A stretch of DNA of 64,000 nucleotides from Saccharibacillus sp. CPCC 101409 (GTDB lineage: Bacteria > Bacillota > Bacilli > Paenibacillales > Paenibacillaceae): positions 62,001 through 126,000 of the forward strand of contig NZ_JAULSA010000008.1 of NCBI RefSeq assembly GCF_030518235.1, given 5' to 3'. The first letter of the stretch is position 1; each line of letters begins with the position of its first letter. Below are positions 10,101-16,246 of this stretch, piece by piece. The position numbers and the translations under genes are program-made. The notes under the pieces are model-generated. The model worked only from the letters and a program-made list of their open reading frames with translations. It did not search any database and had not been told where the DNA came from.

Positions 10101-11026
10101 GAGGGATCGAGATTGCGGCGGGCCGTGCGGAAGTTACGGTGCGCGGCGTCAAAGTGATTTCCAATGCGGACGGCGCCGTGCTGCTGGACTGCGACTTTAC
10201 GGCGCCGGAAGCCGCTTCGGACCTCGATTCGCGCTGGCAGGCGATCCCCGGCTCCGCCGGTTATACGCTGCAAGCCGGCCGCGGCCTGGTACTTCGGGCG
10301 CAAAGCGGCGGTCTGAACGGGCTGTACCTGTTAAACGACGATTGGAACGATTACCGGGTCGAAGCGGTTGCTTCCAAAGCTTCGGGCGAAGACGGCTTCT
10401 ATATCGGCGTCGGTCTGACCGACATCTCGCCGGCAAGCAAAGACGTGCTGGAATACGCGGTGGGATACGGCGGTTCCGCCACCGGCGTCAAAGTGCACAA
10501 GCATGGCACGGAAGGCTATACGCTAGGGGATTATTCGTCCAGCACGGCGGCCGGCAATCTGCGGGCGGCGAACTATGAACCGCTCGAAGACGGCCGCGAA
10601 TATCTCGTCACCGTCGACTACGGCGGCGCGGACGGGCGCAGCCTGGTCTGCTCGTATACCGACGCCGCAAGCGGCCGGAGCAGCAAAGTGCTGAATTACA
10701 AGCTGGAAGCATATAACCGCGATGTGTTCCATTCGGTGACGGCGGACGACGAACGGGTCTACGTCAAGCTGGTCAACGCGGACGGCGTGGACAAGCGGAC
10801 CCGGCTGAACTTCGACGGGCTGAACGCTGCGGGCGAAGCAAAGCTGATTACGCTGACCGGCGACGCCGCGCTGCTGAACGTGCCCAACGTGAACAAGAAA
10901 AACGCCGAGATCATCGTGCCTGCCGAAAGCCGTTTTAAGCTGGAAAGAAGCGAAGCGGGCCGCGCCGCGATATTGAACCTGCCGGCGAATTCGGTAAGCG
11001 TGGCGGTGCTGGATTTAGAGCTGTGA
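7118..11026 (+). CDS. Multidomain GH51 alpha-L-arabinofuranosidase
   Basis: Predicted to release terminal arabinofuranose from arabinan or arabinoxylan fragments. The 1302-residue protein carries an N-terminal LamG/concanavalin-like domain (about 1-220), a bacterial Ig-like domain (about 241-353, VSWTSSNPAAVS), then a GH51 catalytic barrel (about 360-1010). The acid/base is probably Glu762 in GVGNENWG, the nucleophile Glu894 in VFVGEYAS. A second beta-sandwich module (about 1025-1160) interrupts the C-terminal beta domain. No signal peptide or membrane segment is visible although LamG and Ig modules are usually extracellular, so its location is uncertain. The ATG at 7118 follows AGGAG. The AraR-like box upstream supports an arabinose-responsive role, and the GH43 arabinanase at 16247 would be its partner. 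Confidence 0.9.
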   Translation: MIPFQDRLLARYTFEDPAAVGRDGSGRGHNAQAAGTVPPSVSQLAGRSAVTLPGGRSGTSYLELPSGLLRDVSDHTGITVAAWVRLDTGTGVWERIFDFGRGESGPYLFLTRNLRGTLSAGGDLIVDPGRGFARGEWMHIAISVAGTQGGTLSSAGPVVYVNGEPAADGSISQTSSGHYAQLRRWFDTFGDPDNYARNYIGRSQYAADDDFAGSFSDFRVYAAGLSADDVIEIMCDSLTDEEIVRLAANKYLSFPAHILTSDIALPSSLMGGKVSVSWTSSNPAAVSHEGGVWPQRAAYSSVSKDEASAGSFHADSRTDSSDPSAARSPQSAVLTAALKAGTAETEKNFAVTVLPPELPPYTVTVHGGGRSGDEDGGAEVSEVMYGLFYEDINNAADGGIYAEMVQNRSFESFVFDTYSHESGACGCSTGRNREPLLHWFGDLDKMTPQSSGTLGRFLGSSDPDVNGYYVTVADGATIYNRGFNDTNGGCAMNIRPGAQYDFTVWAKAEQTGYITLQLQDPDGEAASDVVTLEVESGGVWKKYGVPYPADGSVLSSLVLTGSRDVLGQLALTFEGEISIELVSLVPRDVWGAGEEDGSPSARANYLGNPNYRLRRDLVEALAGLHPKFLRFPGGCISEGSFIWDNVYDWKDSVDTIELRKENFNVWGYMMTMGLGYMEYFQLAEDLNAVPLPVMACGVLCQARSDYAHPAGGELRDFYIKNFTDLIDFAVGMDFEHNEWAAMRRKMGHEAPFDLRYLGVGNENWGTEFFANFEVFKARIDAYMREHYPKRELHIISTVGAQADDDAYQQGWKFLSGNLEGSADVEFADGNKIVSEHVTWYADQPDYMDTIADEHYYRSNDYLLQNADRYNYYYRARNEDGSLNRRETSKVFVGEYASTDKNTLAGAVAEAAAMTGFERNADVVRLAAYAPLFNKVLTDGTYRWTPDCIWFDDESVWYTPNYYVQRMYAKYIGKRVLPTSFSTYRGGRPMELAPRGGIEIAAGRAEVTVRGVKVISNADGAVLLDCDFTAPEAASDLDSRWQAIPGSAGYTLQAGRGLVLRAQSGGLNGLYLLNDDWNDYRVEAVASKASGEDGFYIGVGLTDISPASKDVLEYAVGYGGSATGVKVHKHGTEGYTLGDYSSSTAAGNLRAANYEPLEDGREYLVTVDYGGADGRSLVCSYTDAASGRSSKVLNYKLEAYNRDVFHSVTADDERVYVKLVNADGVDKRTRLNFDGLNAAGEAKLITLTGDAALLNVPNVNKKNAEIIVPAESRFKLERSEAGRAAILNLPANSVSVAVLDLEL

Positions 11027-11043
11027 AGAGTAGAAGGAATGAA

Positions 11044-11072
11044 TTGAAAATTCGTTTATAATATGCTAAAAT
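11044..11072 (+). promoter_or_regulatory. Sigma-A promoter of the AbiF RNA / abiF locus
   Basis: TTGAAA at 11044-11049 and TAAAAT at 11067-11072 are spaced by exactly 17 bases. Transcription would start near 11079, just before the candidate structured RNA, and is independent of the GH51 gene that ends at 11026. Confidence 0.65.
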
Positions 11073-11078
11073 AATAGC

Positions 11079-11146
11079 AACAGTTCCCACCCGGCCTAGC
11101 GAATCAGATTCTTGGTTCGAAGCAAAAAAGGGTGGGACATTTTTAT
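11079..11146 (+). ncRNA. Candidate abiF-type structured RNA upstream of the Abi_2 gene
   Basis: TCCCACCC (11085-11092) pairs perfectly with GGGTGGGA (11130-11137), enclosing a 37-base loop that holds a smaller GAATC/GATTC hairpin and an A-rich stretch. The outer stem is followed by CATTTTTATTATT, as in an RNA that ends at a terminator. AbiF/Abi_2 genes are known to be preceded by a conserved structured RNA, and position, promoter and length (about 70 nt) fit that. I cannot compare it with the covariance model, so the family call is inference; the stem itself is directly visible. Confidence 0.6.
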
Positions 11147-11164
11147 TATTCGGGAGTGTCTTTG

Positions 11165-12083
11165 ATGAATAATGCCAAGCCTTCTTTGAAGCCTGCACTA
11201 TCGATCGACAAGCAGATTGAACTGCTTAAATCGCGAGACTTGATCGTGTCCGACCCCGTTTACGCCAAAGAAGTTTTAGAACGGATCAGTTATTACAGGC
11301 TCAGCGGATATCTTCTGCCGTTCAAGACTAAACAATCTACGTATAAAATAGGCACCCGATTCGAACAAATTGTAAATTTATATGATTTTGATTCGGAACT
11401 TCGAGGTCATTTACTTCGATTATGCGAATACATAGAAGTACAGACAAGAGCGCTTTTATCTCACTTTATCGCTATGAAATACCCGGCGGACCCGCTTTGC
11501 TATAAAGATCATCTTAACTTTAATCCTCGAAAACGCTTGAAATTCGATCTTGTTTTACAAGAATGGGAAACTGAACTGAACTGAACTGAACCGGAGCAAG
11601 GTGCCGGGTTTTATTGAACATTATCGCAGTCGTTACGGCGGAGAAATTCCGATCTGGGTAGCTATTGAGGGCGTGAATTTTTCTTTGCTGTCTAAGTTCT
11701 ATTCGGTTTTCAAAGAAGATCATCAAAAAGAAATTTCACGAATGTTTAAATTGAAAAAAGTTTATTTGCTGGAGAGCTGGCTTCGCAGTATGACGGAATT
11801 AAGAAACAAATGCGCGCATGGATCGAGAATTTACGCGGCCTCTTTGTCTTCTTCTATCAAGTTATCGCAAGATGCTCAAAATCTGAACTTGGATCCTTTA
11901 AAAGTCTTTTCGCTGATCTTTACAGCAAAATATCTGGTCCAAAATCGATCGTTTTGGAATGATTGGGTAAAGGATTTAGAAACAAAAACAACTAAATTCG
12001 AGCAGGACATCAATTGGAAAACCATAGGATTTGTTCCGAACTGGAAATATCATCTGCTCTCTGCGCCTAAAGATACTTGGTGA
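11165..12083 (+). pseudogene. AbiF/Abi_2 abortive-infection protein, frameshifted
   Basis: The Abi_2 family are HEPN-type RNases that act in phage defence or as toxins. The first fragment (11165-11584, from ATG 11165) covers the N-terminal part, with the family-like run RISYYRLSGYLLPF, and stops at TGA 11582-11584. The second (about 11585-12083, other frame) contains PIWVAIEGVNFSLLSKFY and RNKCAH, the HEPN R-x4-H catalytic motif. The break lies in a run of four CTGAA units (11571-11590). Two units would read WETELNRSKVPGFIEHYR continuously, as in intact homologues. Three or four shift the frame, and five return to frame but include TGA. The gene is AT-rich beside its neighbours, which suggests horizontal gain. 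As written it gives no full-length protein unless slippage occurs. Confidence 0.8.
11571..11590 (+). repeat. CTGAA x4 pentanucleotide repeat that breaks the abiF frame
   Basis: Four perfect CTGAA units, preceded by GGGAAA and followed by CCGG. Two units is the only small copy number that both keeps the frame and avoids the TGA codon created by longer arrays. The present state is therefore an expansion by two units (10 bp). Confidence 0.9.
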
Positions 12084-12132
12084 AATGAATGAATAGACAC
12101 TCTAATATAATCTTTGTTGTATTTTAATTTGC

Positions 12133-12168
12133 AAAACGGAATGAGCGTAACTGCGCATTCCGTTTTTT
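12133..12168. terminator. Bidirectional terminator between the abiF locus and the convergent membrane gene
   Basis: AAAACGGAATG pairs with CATTCCGTTTT across a 12-base loop and is followed by T residues on the plus strand; the complementary A run serves the minus strand less well. It overlaps the 3' end of the gene on the minus strand by two bases. Confidence 0.75.
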
Positions 12169-12853
12169 ATCGATCTTTCTTATCTTTAAAGAGATATCTT
12201 TGTCCGGTTCTTTTGCTTTGTTGGCGTACGTGCTTCAATCTCCTTATTTGCCGCGCTTTCCGCTCTCTTTTTCGCTGAAGAATCGGGTTCTGCTCTGCGT
12301 TTTTCCGGTAAGCTTCCATTTCTTCGAGATAACGCTCCTCGCTCTCGCTCGTCGACGGCAGGAACGGCTCGTGATTATAGTCCGTGCGCCGGCCGTAGCG
12401 AAGCATCTCGTAGATGATCATGCCGTTATTGGGCTTGCCGTTGGTCGTCTTCATGGGTACGATATCGAACAGCGCATAGTAGAACGCATAGAATACAAGC
12501 CGGTCCCAGAATGTGCGCTGCCACTGGATCGTCCCGTCGGCCAGCAGCATATTGATCGCAAAAGCCAGCGCCAGATTCACCAGAATCGGCCCGGCATACA
12601 AACAAACGTAAGCGAGTCGGCTTTCGCGCTTGATCTCGTCGTGCGAGAACCAGCTGTACAGATGATAGTAACGTCGCACGTCCACGATGCCGAGCTTGAA
12701 CAGCCGCGGGCCGGAGCCGAGCGTAATGCGCGGATTGCGCACGCCGAACACGAAGCTGCCCAGCAGATAGCCGCATTCGCGCAGGAAGACCACGACAGGC
12801 AGAATAATAAACGCCGAAACGACCAGCGAGACCAAATCGGACAATCCGAACAT
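12167..12853 (-). CDS. Degenerate site-2-protease-like (M50-type) membrane protein
   Basis: ATG 12853 is chosen because AAGGAGG precedes it; the upstream in-frame extension has no such site. The 228-residue protein has a first membrane helix (about 5-25) that runs into FLRECGYLLG, in the place where active M50 proteases carry HExxH: the glutamate is kept but both metal histidines are replaced. A second hydrophobic region (YAGPILVNLALAFAINML) and the motif FDIVPMKTTNGKPNNG correspond to the NPxPxLDG region of the family. The last 60 residues are highly basic. I infer a catalytically dead homologue or a family of M50-like scaffolds. The gene is divergent from the AraC gene. Confidence 0.7.
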   Translation of the reverse strand: MFGLSDLVSLVVSAFIILPVVVFLRECGYLLGSFVFGVRNPRITLGSGPRLFKLGIVDVRRYYHLYSWFSHDEIKRESRLAYVCLYAGPILVNLALAFAINMLLADGTIQWQRTFWDRLVFYAFYYALFDIVPMKTTNGKPNNGMIIYEMLRYGRRTDYNHEPFLPSTSESEERYLEEMEAYRKNAEQNPILQRKRERKARQIRRLKHVRQQSKRTGQRYLFKDKKDR

Positions 12854-12987
12854 GGCGATCCTCCTTTTCACTCGTCTGTTCCAAACTCTACAGTACCCGC
12901 TGAGCGGCAGAATGAAAAAGTGTGCAAGCCGGATCAAACGGGAAGTTCGTCGCATCGGTAACATAAAAAGCGAAAGGGGAGAGCGTC

Positions 12988-13944
12988 ATGTACGATTGGA
13001 ACGAAAGAGTGCAGGAGATGATCGACTGGATCGAGCGCCATATCGAGGAGCCGTCTTCGCTTGCGAATATGTCGGCGCAGCTCGGCTACTCGCCGTACTA
13101 CTGCACGCGGCATTTTCATCGTCTGACCGGCACGACGCTGCGGGATTATATCCGTCTGCGGCGGATCAGCCTGGCGGCGCTGGAGCTGCGGGACTGCGAC
13201 GCTCGGGTGCTGGATATCGCGGTGAAGTACGGATTCTCGTCGCACGAAGCGATGACGCGGGCGTTTCGGCGCGAGTTCGGCATCACGCCGCAGGACTATC
13301 GCCGCAGCCCGCGCCCGATCCGGCTGACCGTTCGCGCGGAGGTATTTTCCCCTTATCACTATTTGATGAAGGAGCGGAATCGGATGGAACAAGCGGAGAA
13401 CCGGCGGGCGGAGATCAAGGTGGAGCATATTCCGGCGCATCGGTTTATCGGCATCTGGGACGAAGAGGCGACGGATTACGGGAACTTCTGGGAGCGCGGG
13501 CACGACTGCGACGAGGTAAGCGGCACGATCGAAAGCCTGTCGCACGAAAAGCTGGAAGGCCAGCTGGGACATACGGCAGGCTGGCTGCATGCGGGCGAGG
13601 CGGAAGCGGACGGTCAAGACGCGGCGGGCAGGCAGGGCGAAAGGAAAGGTCCGAGCGGTTATTTCTACGGAATTCCGGCGCCGGCCGGCTGCAGCGCGGA
13701 AGTGCCGGAAGGGATGGAGCGACGCGAGGTGCCGGAGTCTGAATATCTGGTCTTTTTCCATCCGCCGTACGACTATCTGCAAGAAAACGGCGAAGTGCAG
13801 CAGACCGTCGAGCAAACGGCGTGGAACTTCGATCCCGCGCGGCTCGGGTACGACTGGAACGACGCGCCCGGCGTGCAGAACTACCAGCGGCATTTCCCGG
13901 AAGGGTACGGGTATGCGGTGCTGCGTCCGGTGAAAAAGGTTTAG
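12988..13944 (+). CDS. AraC-family transcriptional regulator with GyrI-like effector domain
   Basis: Predicted cytoplasmic DNA-binding regulator. Residues 1-110 hold the double helix-turn-helix of AraC/XylS proteins (MSAQLGYSPYYCTRHFHRL and DIAVKYGFSSHEAMTRAFRR); residues about 140-318 form a GyrI-like / SOUL-type small-molecule binding domain. This HTH-first arrangement is typical of SoxS/Rob-like regulators that respond to drugs or organic compounds. A glycine- and alanine-rich insertion (about 203-222) interrupts the effector domain. ATG 12988 is preceded by AAAGGGGAG. The next gene starts 15 bases downstream and is probably co-transcribed. Confidence 0.88.
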   Translation: MYDWNERVQEMIDWIERHIEEPSSLANMSAQLGYSPYYCTRHFHRLTGTTLRDYIRLRRISLAALELRDCDARVLDIAVKYGFSSHEAMTRAFRREFGITPQDYRRSPRPIRLTVRAEVFSPYHYLMKERNRMEQAENRRAEIKVEHIPAHRFIGIWDEEATDYGNFWERGHDCDEVSGTIESLSHEKLEGQLGHTAGWLHAGEAEADGQDAAGRQGERKGPSGYFYGIPAPAGCSAEVPEGMERREVPESEYLVFFHPPYDYLQENGEVQQTVEQTAWNFDPARLGYDWNDAPGVQNYQRHFPEGYGYAVLRPVKKV

Positions 13945-13959
13945 GAGGAGCGCAAAGAG

Positions 13960-14562
13960 ATGGGAGAAGAAACAAAGCGGGAGCGGCATCTTCGAGCAAT
14001 CGAAGCGGCGGTATTGAGCGCGGCGGGCGCGCTGCAAACTTCCGGGCTTCCGTATCTGTTCGTCGGCTCCGTCAGTACCTGGATCCAGGGCTGCGAGATC
14101 GTGCCGAACGATGTGGACCTGCTGATGCGCGAAGCGGCCGATGTCCGCCGCGCGCTTCGTGTATTGAATCCGGATACGGACGAAGGCGTGCGGTTTTTTG
14201 AAGACGCGGCGGGCATCCGATGGACATTCGCCCGGGGACGGAGCCACGGAGCGAAGATCGAAATCGCGCATATCGAGCCGCCCGAAGAGGATGAATCCGG
14301 CGGCTCCGAAGGAATCTGGGAAAACGGACCTTCCATCTGGGCATATAAGAAAACGCATCCGTTTGCGGGACTTGCGCTGCCGGTCGTGCCGCTTGAGATT
14401 CAACTGGCGACCTGCCTGAACCGCGGACTTGAACAGCGCGCGGATGCGGTGATCCGGGTTCTGAAGCGAGGCGGCTGCGATTGGAGCCTGCTGCGCCGGG
14501 CGATCCCCGGGGCGAGATACGCGCAGGTGGCCGCGCAAATCGAAAAGCCGAAAAGACGCTAA
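13960..14562 (+). CDS. Nucleotidyltransferase-fold protein
   Basis: 200 residues, ATG 13960 preceded by AGGAGGAG that overlaps the stop of the AraC gene. Residues 27-60 contain a G-S-x10-DVDLL pattern (LFVGSVSTWIQG then NDVDLLM) like the catalytic core of minimal nucleotidyltransferases, in which the two Asp residues bind metal. A third acidic position may be the KIEIAHIE segment near 109. It could act on a small molecule such as an antibiotic, or be a MNT-type antitoxin-like protein; neither is shown. No HEPN partner gene is adjacent. Confidence 0.6.
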   Translation: MGEETKRERHLRAIEAAVLSAAGALQTSGLPYLFVGSVSTWIQGCEIVPNDVDLLMREAADVRRALRVLNPDTDEGVRFFEDAAGIRWTFARGRSHGAKIEIAHIEPPEEDESGGSEGIWENGPSIWAYKKTHPFAGLALPVVPLEIQLATCLNRGLEQRADAVIRVLKRGGCDWSLLRRAIPGARYAQVAAQIEKPKRR

Positions 14563-14613
14563 TCCGTTTTTTCGGTCAGGGTATCGAGAAAGCCGGGGAG
14601 TGTTCCAAACGGA

Positions 14614-14800
14614 AAATAGCGGCGCAGGCACACTTATTTGGGGCGAAACGCTTCGGTTTCTTCAAATAGCGACGCAGGTGCAATTATTCGGGTGCCAAAG
14701 GCCGAATCGAAGCGAAAAAGCTCGAAATAAATGTATCAGCGCAGTTATTTTCTCGAAAACGTAAAATTAAGCCGGAATAAGGGTATATACGCAGCTATTT
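14614..14800 (+). repeat. Four more copies of the 26-nt repeat (family 1)
   Basis: Units at 14614-14639, 14664-14689, 14725-14750 and 14775-14800 share the AAATA...TATTT ends, the length and the orientation of the units at 3524-3710. Spacers are 24, 35 and 24 bases, the same series as at the first locus. The 342-base gap 14563-14904 contains nothing else beyond these units and the hairpins listed separately. Confidence 0.75.
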
Positions 14801-14826
14801 ACATCAAATCGTTTCTCGACAATTTG

Positions 14827-14863
14827 AGCCGGAAAGACGTTGAGTCGTCTTCCCGGCTTTTTT
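14827..14863 (+). terminator. Terminator-like hairpin downstream of the repeat tract
   Basis: AGCCGGAAAGACG pairs with CGTCTTCCCGGCT (one bulge), followed by six T on the plus strand. It faces transcription that passes rightward through the repeat tract, from the nucleotidyltransferase gene or from the repeats themselves. Confidence 0.7.
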
Positions 14864-14890
14864 GCTGCGAATGTCGATGCCGCAATTTTT

Positions 14891-14927
14891 CCGGCTCGGT
14901 ATCGTTAGATCTTGCGCACCGAGCCGG
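14891..14927. other. Perfect 10-bp inverted repeat spanning a stop codon
   Basis: CCGGCTCGGT (14891-14900) and ACCGAGCCGG (14918-14927) enclose 17 bases that contain the stop codon of the glycosyltransferase gene. No T run follows on the minus strand, so it may stabilise the mRNA end instead of terminating. Confidence 0.6.
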
Positions 14928-15891
14928 ATTCTGGCCGGGCTTCCGCCGCGATGCCGATTGCCCGCTCCACGATAAACTTGGGCCGTTCTTTTGCCTCCAT
15001 ATACGTCTTGCCGATATACTCGCCGATTACGCCGATCGCAAGCAGCTGCAGGCCGCCGATCGCCCAGACGGAGATCGCGATCGTGGTCCAGCCGGGCACG
15101 GTGCGGCCGCCGAAGTGGATCGACAAGAAATAAACCAGCATGATTAAGCTGACCGCGAACAGGATAAAGCCGAGCGAAGTAATCATGCGGATGGGCTTGA
15201 TGCTGAACGAAGTGATGCCTTCAAGCGCGAAAGCGATCATTTTCTTGAGCGGATATTTGGATTCGCCCGCGAACCGCTCATTGCGCTCGTACGTCACCAC
15301 CGACGAAGGGTAGCCGATCAGCGGCACGATGCCGCGCAGAAACAGATTGGTTTCGCCGAATTCGGCAAGTCCGTCCAGTGCGCGGCGGCTCATCAGCCGG
15401 TAATCCGCGTGGTTGTAGACCAGTTCCGCGCCCATGAGGCGCATCAGTTTATAGAAGCCTTGGGCCGTCGTTTTTTTGAAAAACGTATCTTTCTCCCGCG
15501 CGCGGCGCACGCCGTATACGATATCGAAGCCTTCGCGGTACTTCTCCACGAACTCGTCGATCGCGCCGATATCGTCCTGGAGATCGGCGTCGAGCGAGAT
15601 CGTCGCGTCGGCGTGTTCTTTGACCGCCATCAAGCCGGCGAGCAGCGCGTTCTGGTGCCCGCGGTTGCGTGCCAGGTTGACGCCCGCGAACAGCGGATCG
15701 GCGGCGTTCAGCTCCTCGATCATCGGCCAGGTCCGGTCCCCGGAGCCGTCGTTGACGAACACGATCCGGCTGCCCGGTGAGATGAGCTGCCGGTTAATCA
15801 GCGAGCGCATTTTCTCGCGCAGCCGCCCGGCGGTCTCGGCGAGCACTTCTTCTTCGTTATAGCAGGGAATAACCAAATACAGCTTGTCCAT
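14905..15891 (-). CDS. Family 2 glycosyltransferase with two C-terminal membrane helices
   Basis: Likely transfers a sugar from a nucleotide donor to undecaprenyl or dolichyl-type phosphate at the inner membrane face, as GtrB/DPMS-like enzymes do. The GT2 GT-A domain occupies residues 1-220: VIPCYNEEE (8-16), VFVNDGSGD (about 45-53) and SLDADLQDD (about 98-106) with the metal-binding Asp residues. Two membrane segments follow at about 235-258 and 272-297. 328 residues match the family. The ATG is preceded by GGGAGGAA. It stands alone on the minus strand; no flippase or GtrC partner is adjacent. Confidence 0.9.
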   Translation of the reverse strand: MDKLYLVIPCYNEEEVLAETAGRLREKMRSLINRQLISPGSRIVFVNDGSGDRTWPMIEELNAADPLFAGVNLARNRGHQNALLAGLMAVKEHADATISLDADLQDDIGAIDEFVEKYREGFDIVYGVRRAREKDTFFKKTTAQGFYKLMRLMGAELVYNHADYRLMSRRALDGLAEFGETNLFLRGIVPLIGYPSSVVTYERNERFAGESKYPLKKMIAFALEGITSFSIKPIRMITSLGFILFAVSLIMLVYFLSIHFGGRTVPGWTTIAISVWAIGGLQLLAIGVIGEYIGKTYMEAKERPKFIVERAIGIAAEARPESGSVRKI

Positions 15892-16246
15892 GAACGGTTC
15901 CTCCCGTGGGGGTTGATTTTTGGATGTTATGTTCGCGGTGGCTTCGGAATGAAGGAAGCGGCTGCCGCTTCGAACAAGTATACACCCGCAGGCCCTTGCA
16001 GCGGAAATTGCCGAATTTCATAGGCTATTCCAGAACTTTATACGGAATTTAAATAACTTTTTCATTTATCCTTAAAGATAGTGAGAAACCAAAAAGTAAA
16101 TGAAATAAACTTTTATATTTACTGATTAATAAAAATGTTATTTATTTTTGAAAAAGTGAAGGAATGAAAAAGGAGGCGTCGAAAAGGTAGGAGCAATCCA
16201 TACAATCGCAACAAAATTTCCATATTCCGAAGAGGAGTGAGATCCA
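15892..16246. other. Divergent intergenic region GT2 / GH43
   Basis: 355 bases between divergent genes. The right half (16020-16150) is very AT-rich with several TATA-like boxes, so promoters are likely there, but no single pair stands out. Unlike the GH51 gene, no AraR-like palindrome is present. GAGGAG before 16247 is the ribosome binding site of the arabinanase gene. Confidence 0.4.

Noticed and set aside
7082..10303. 1073-codon minus-strand frame opposite the GH51 gene
   Set aside because: Shadow frame from codon bias; the composition is implausible (very high Arg, His and Val) and GH51 motifs are on the plus strand.
11571..11590. Classical phase-variable repeat with many working copy numbers
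   Set aside because: Every array of three or more CTGAA units meets an in-frame TGA, so only the two-unit form works. Described as expansion or decay instead.
16020..16246. AraR operator before the GH43 gene
   Set aside because: No TTGTACGTACAA-like palindrome is present in this region, although the gene belongs to the same pathway.
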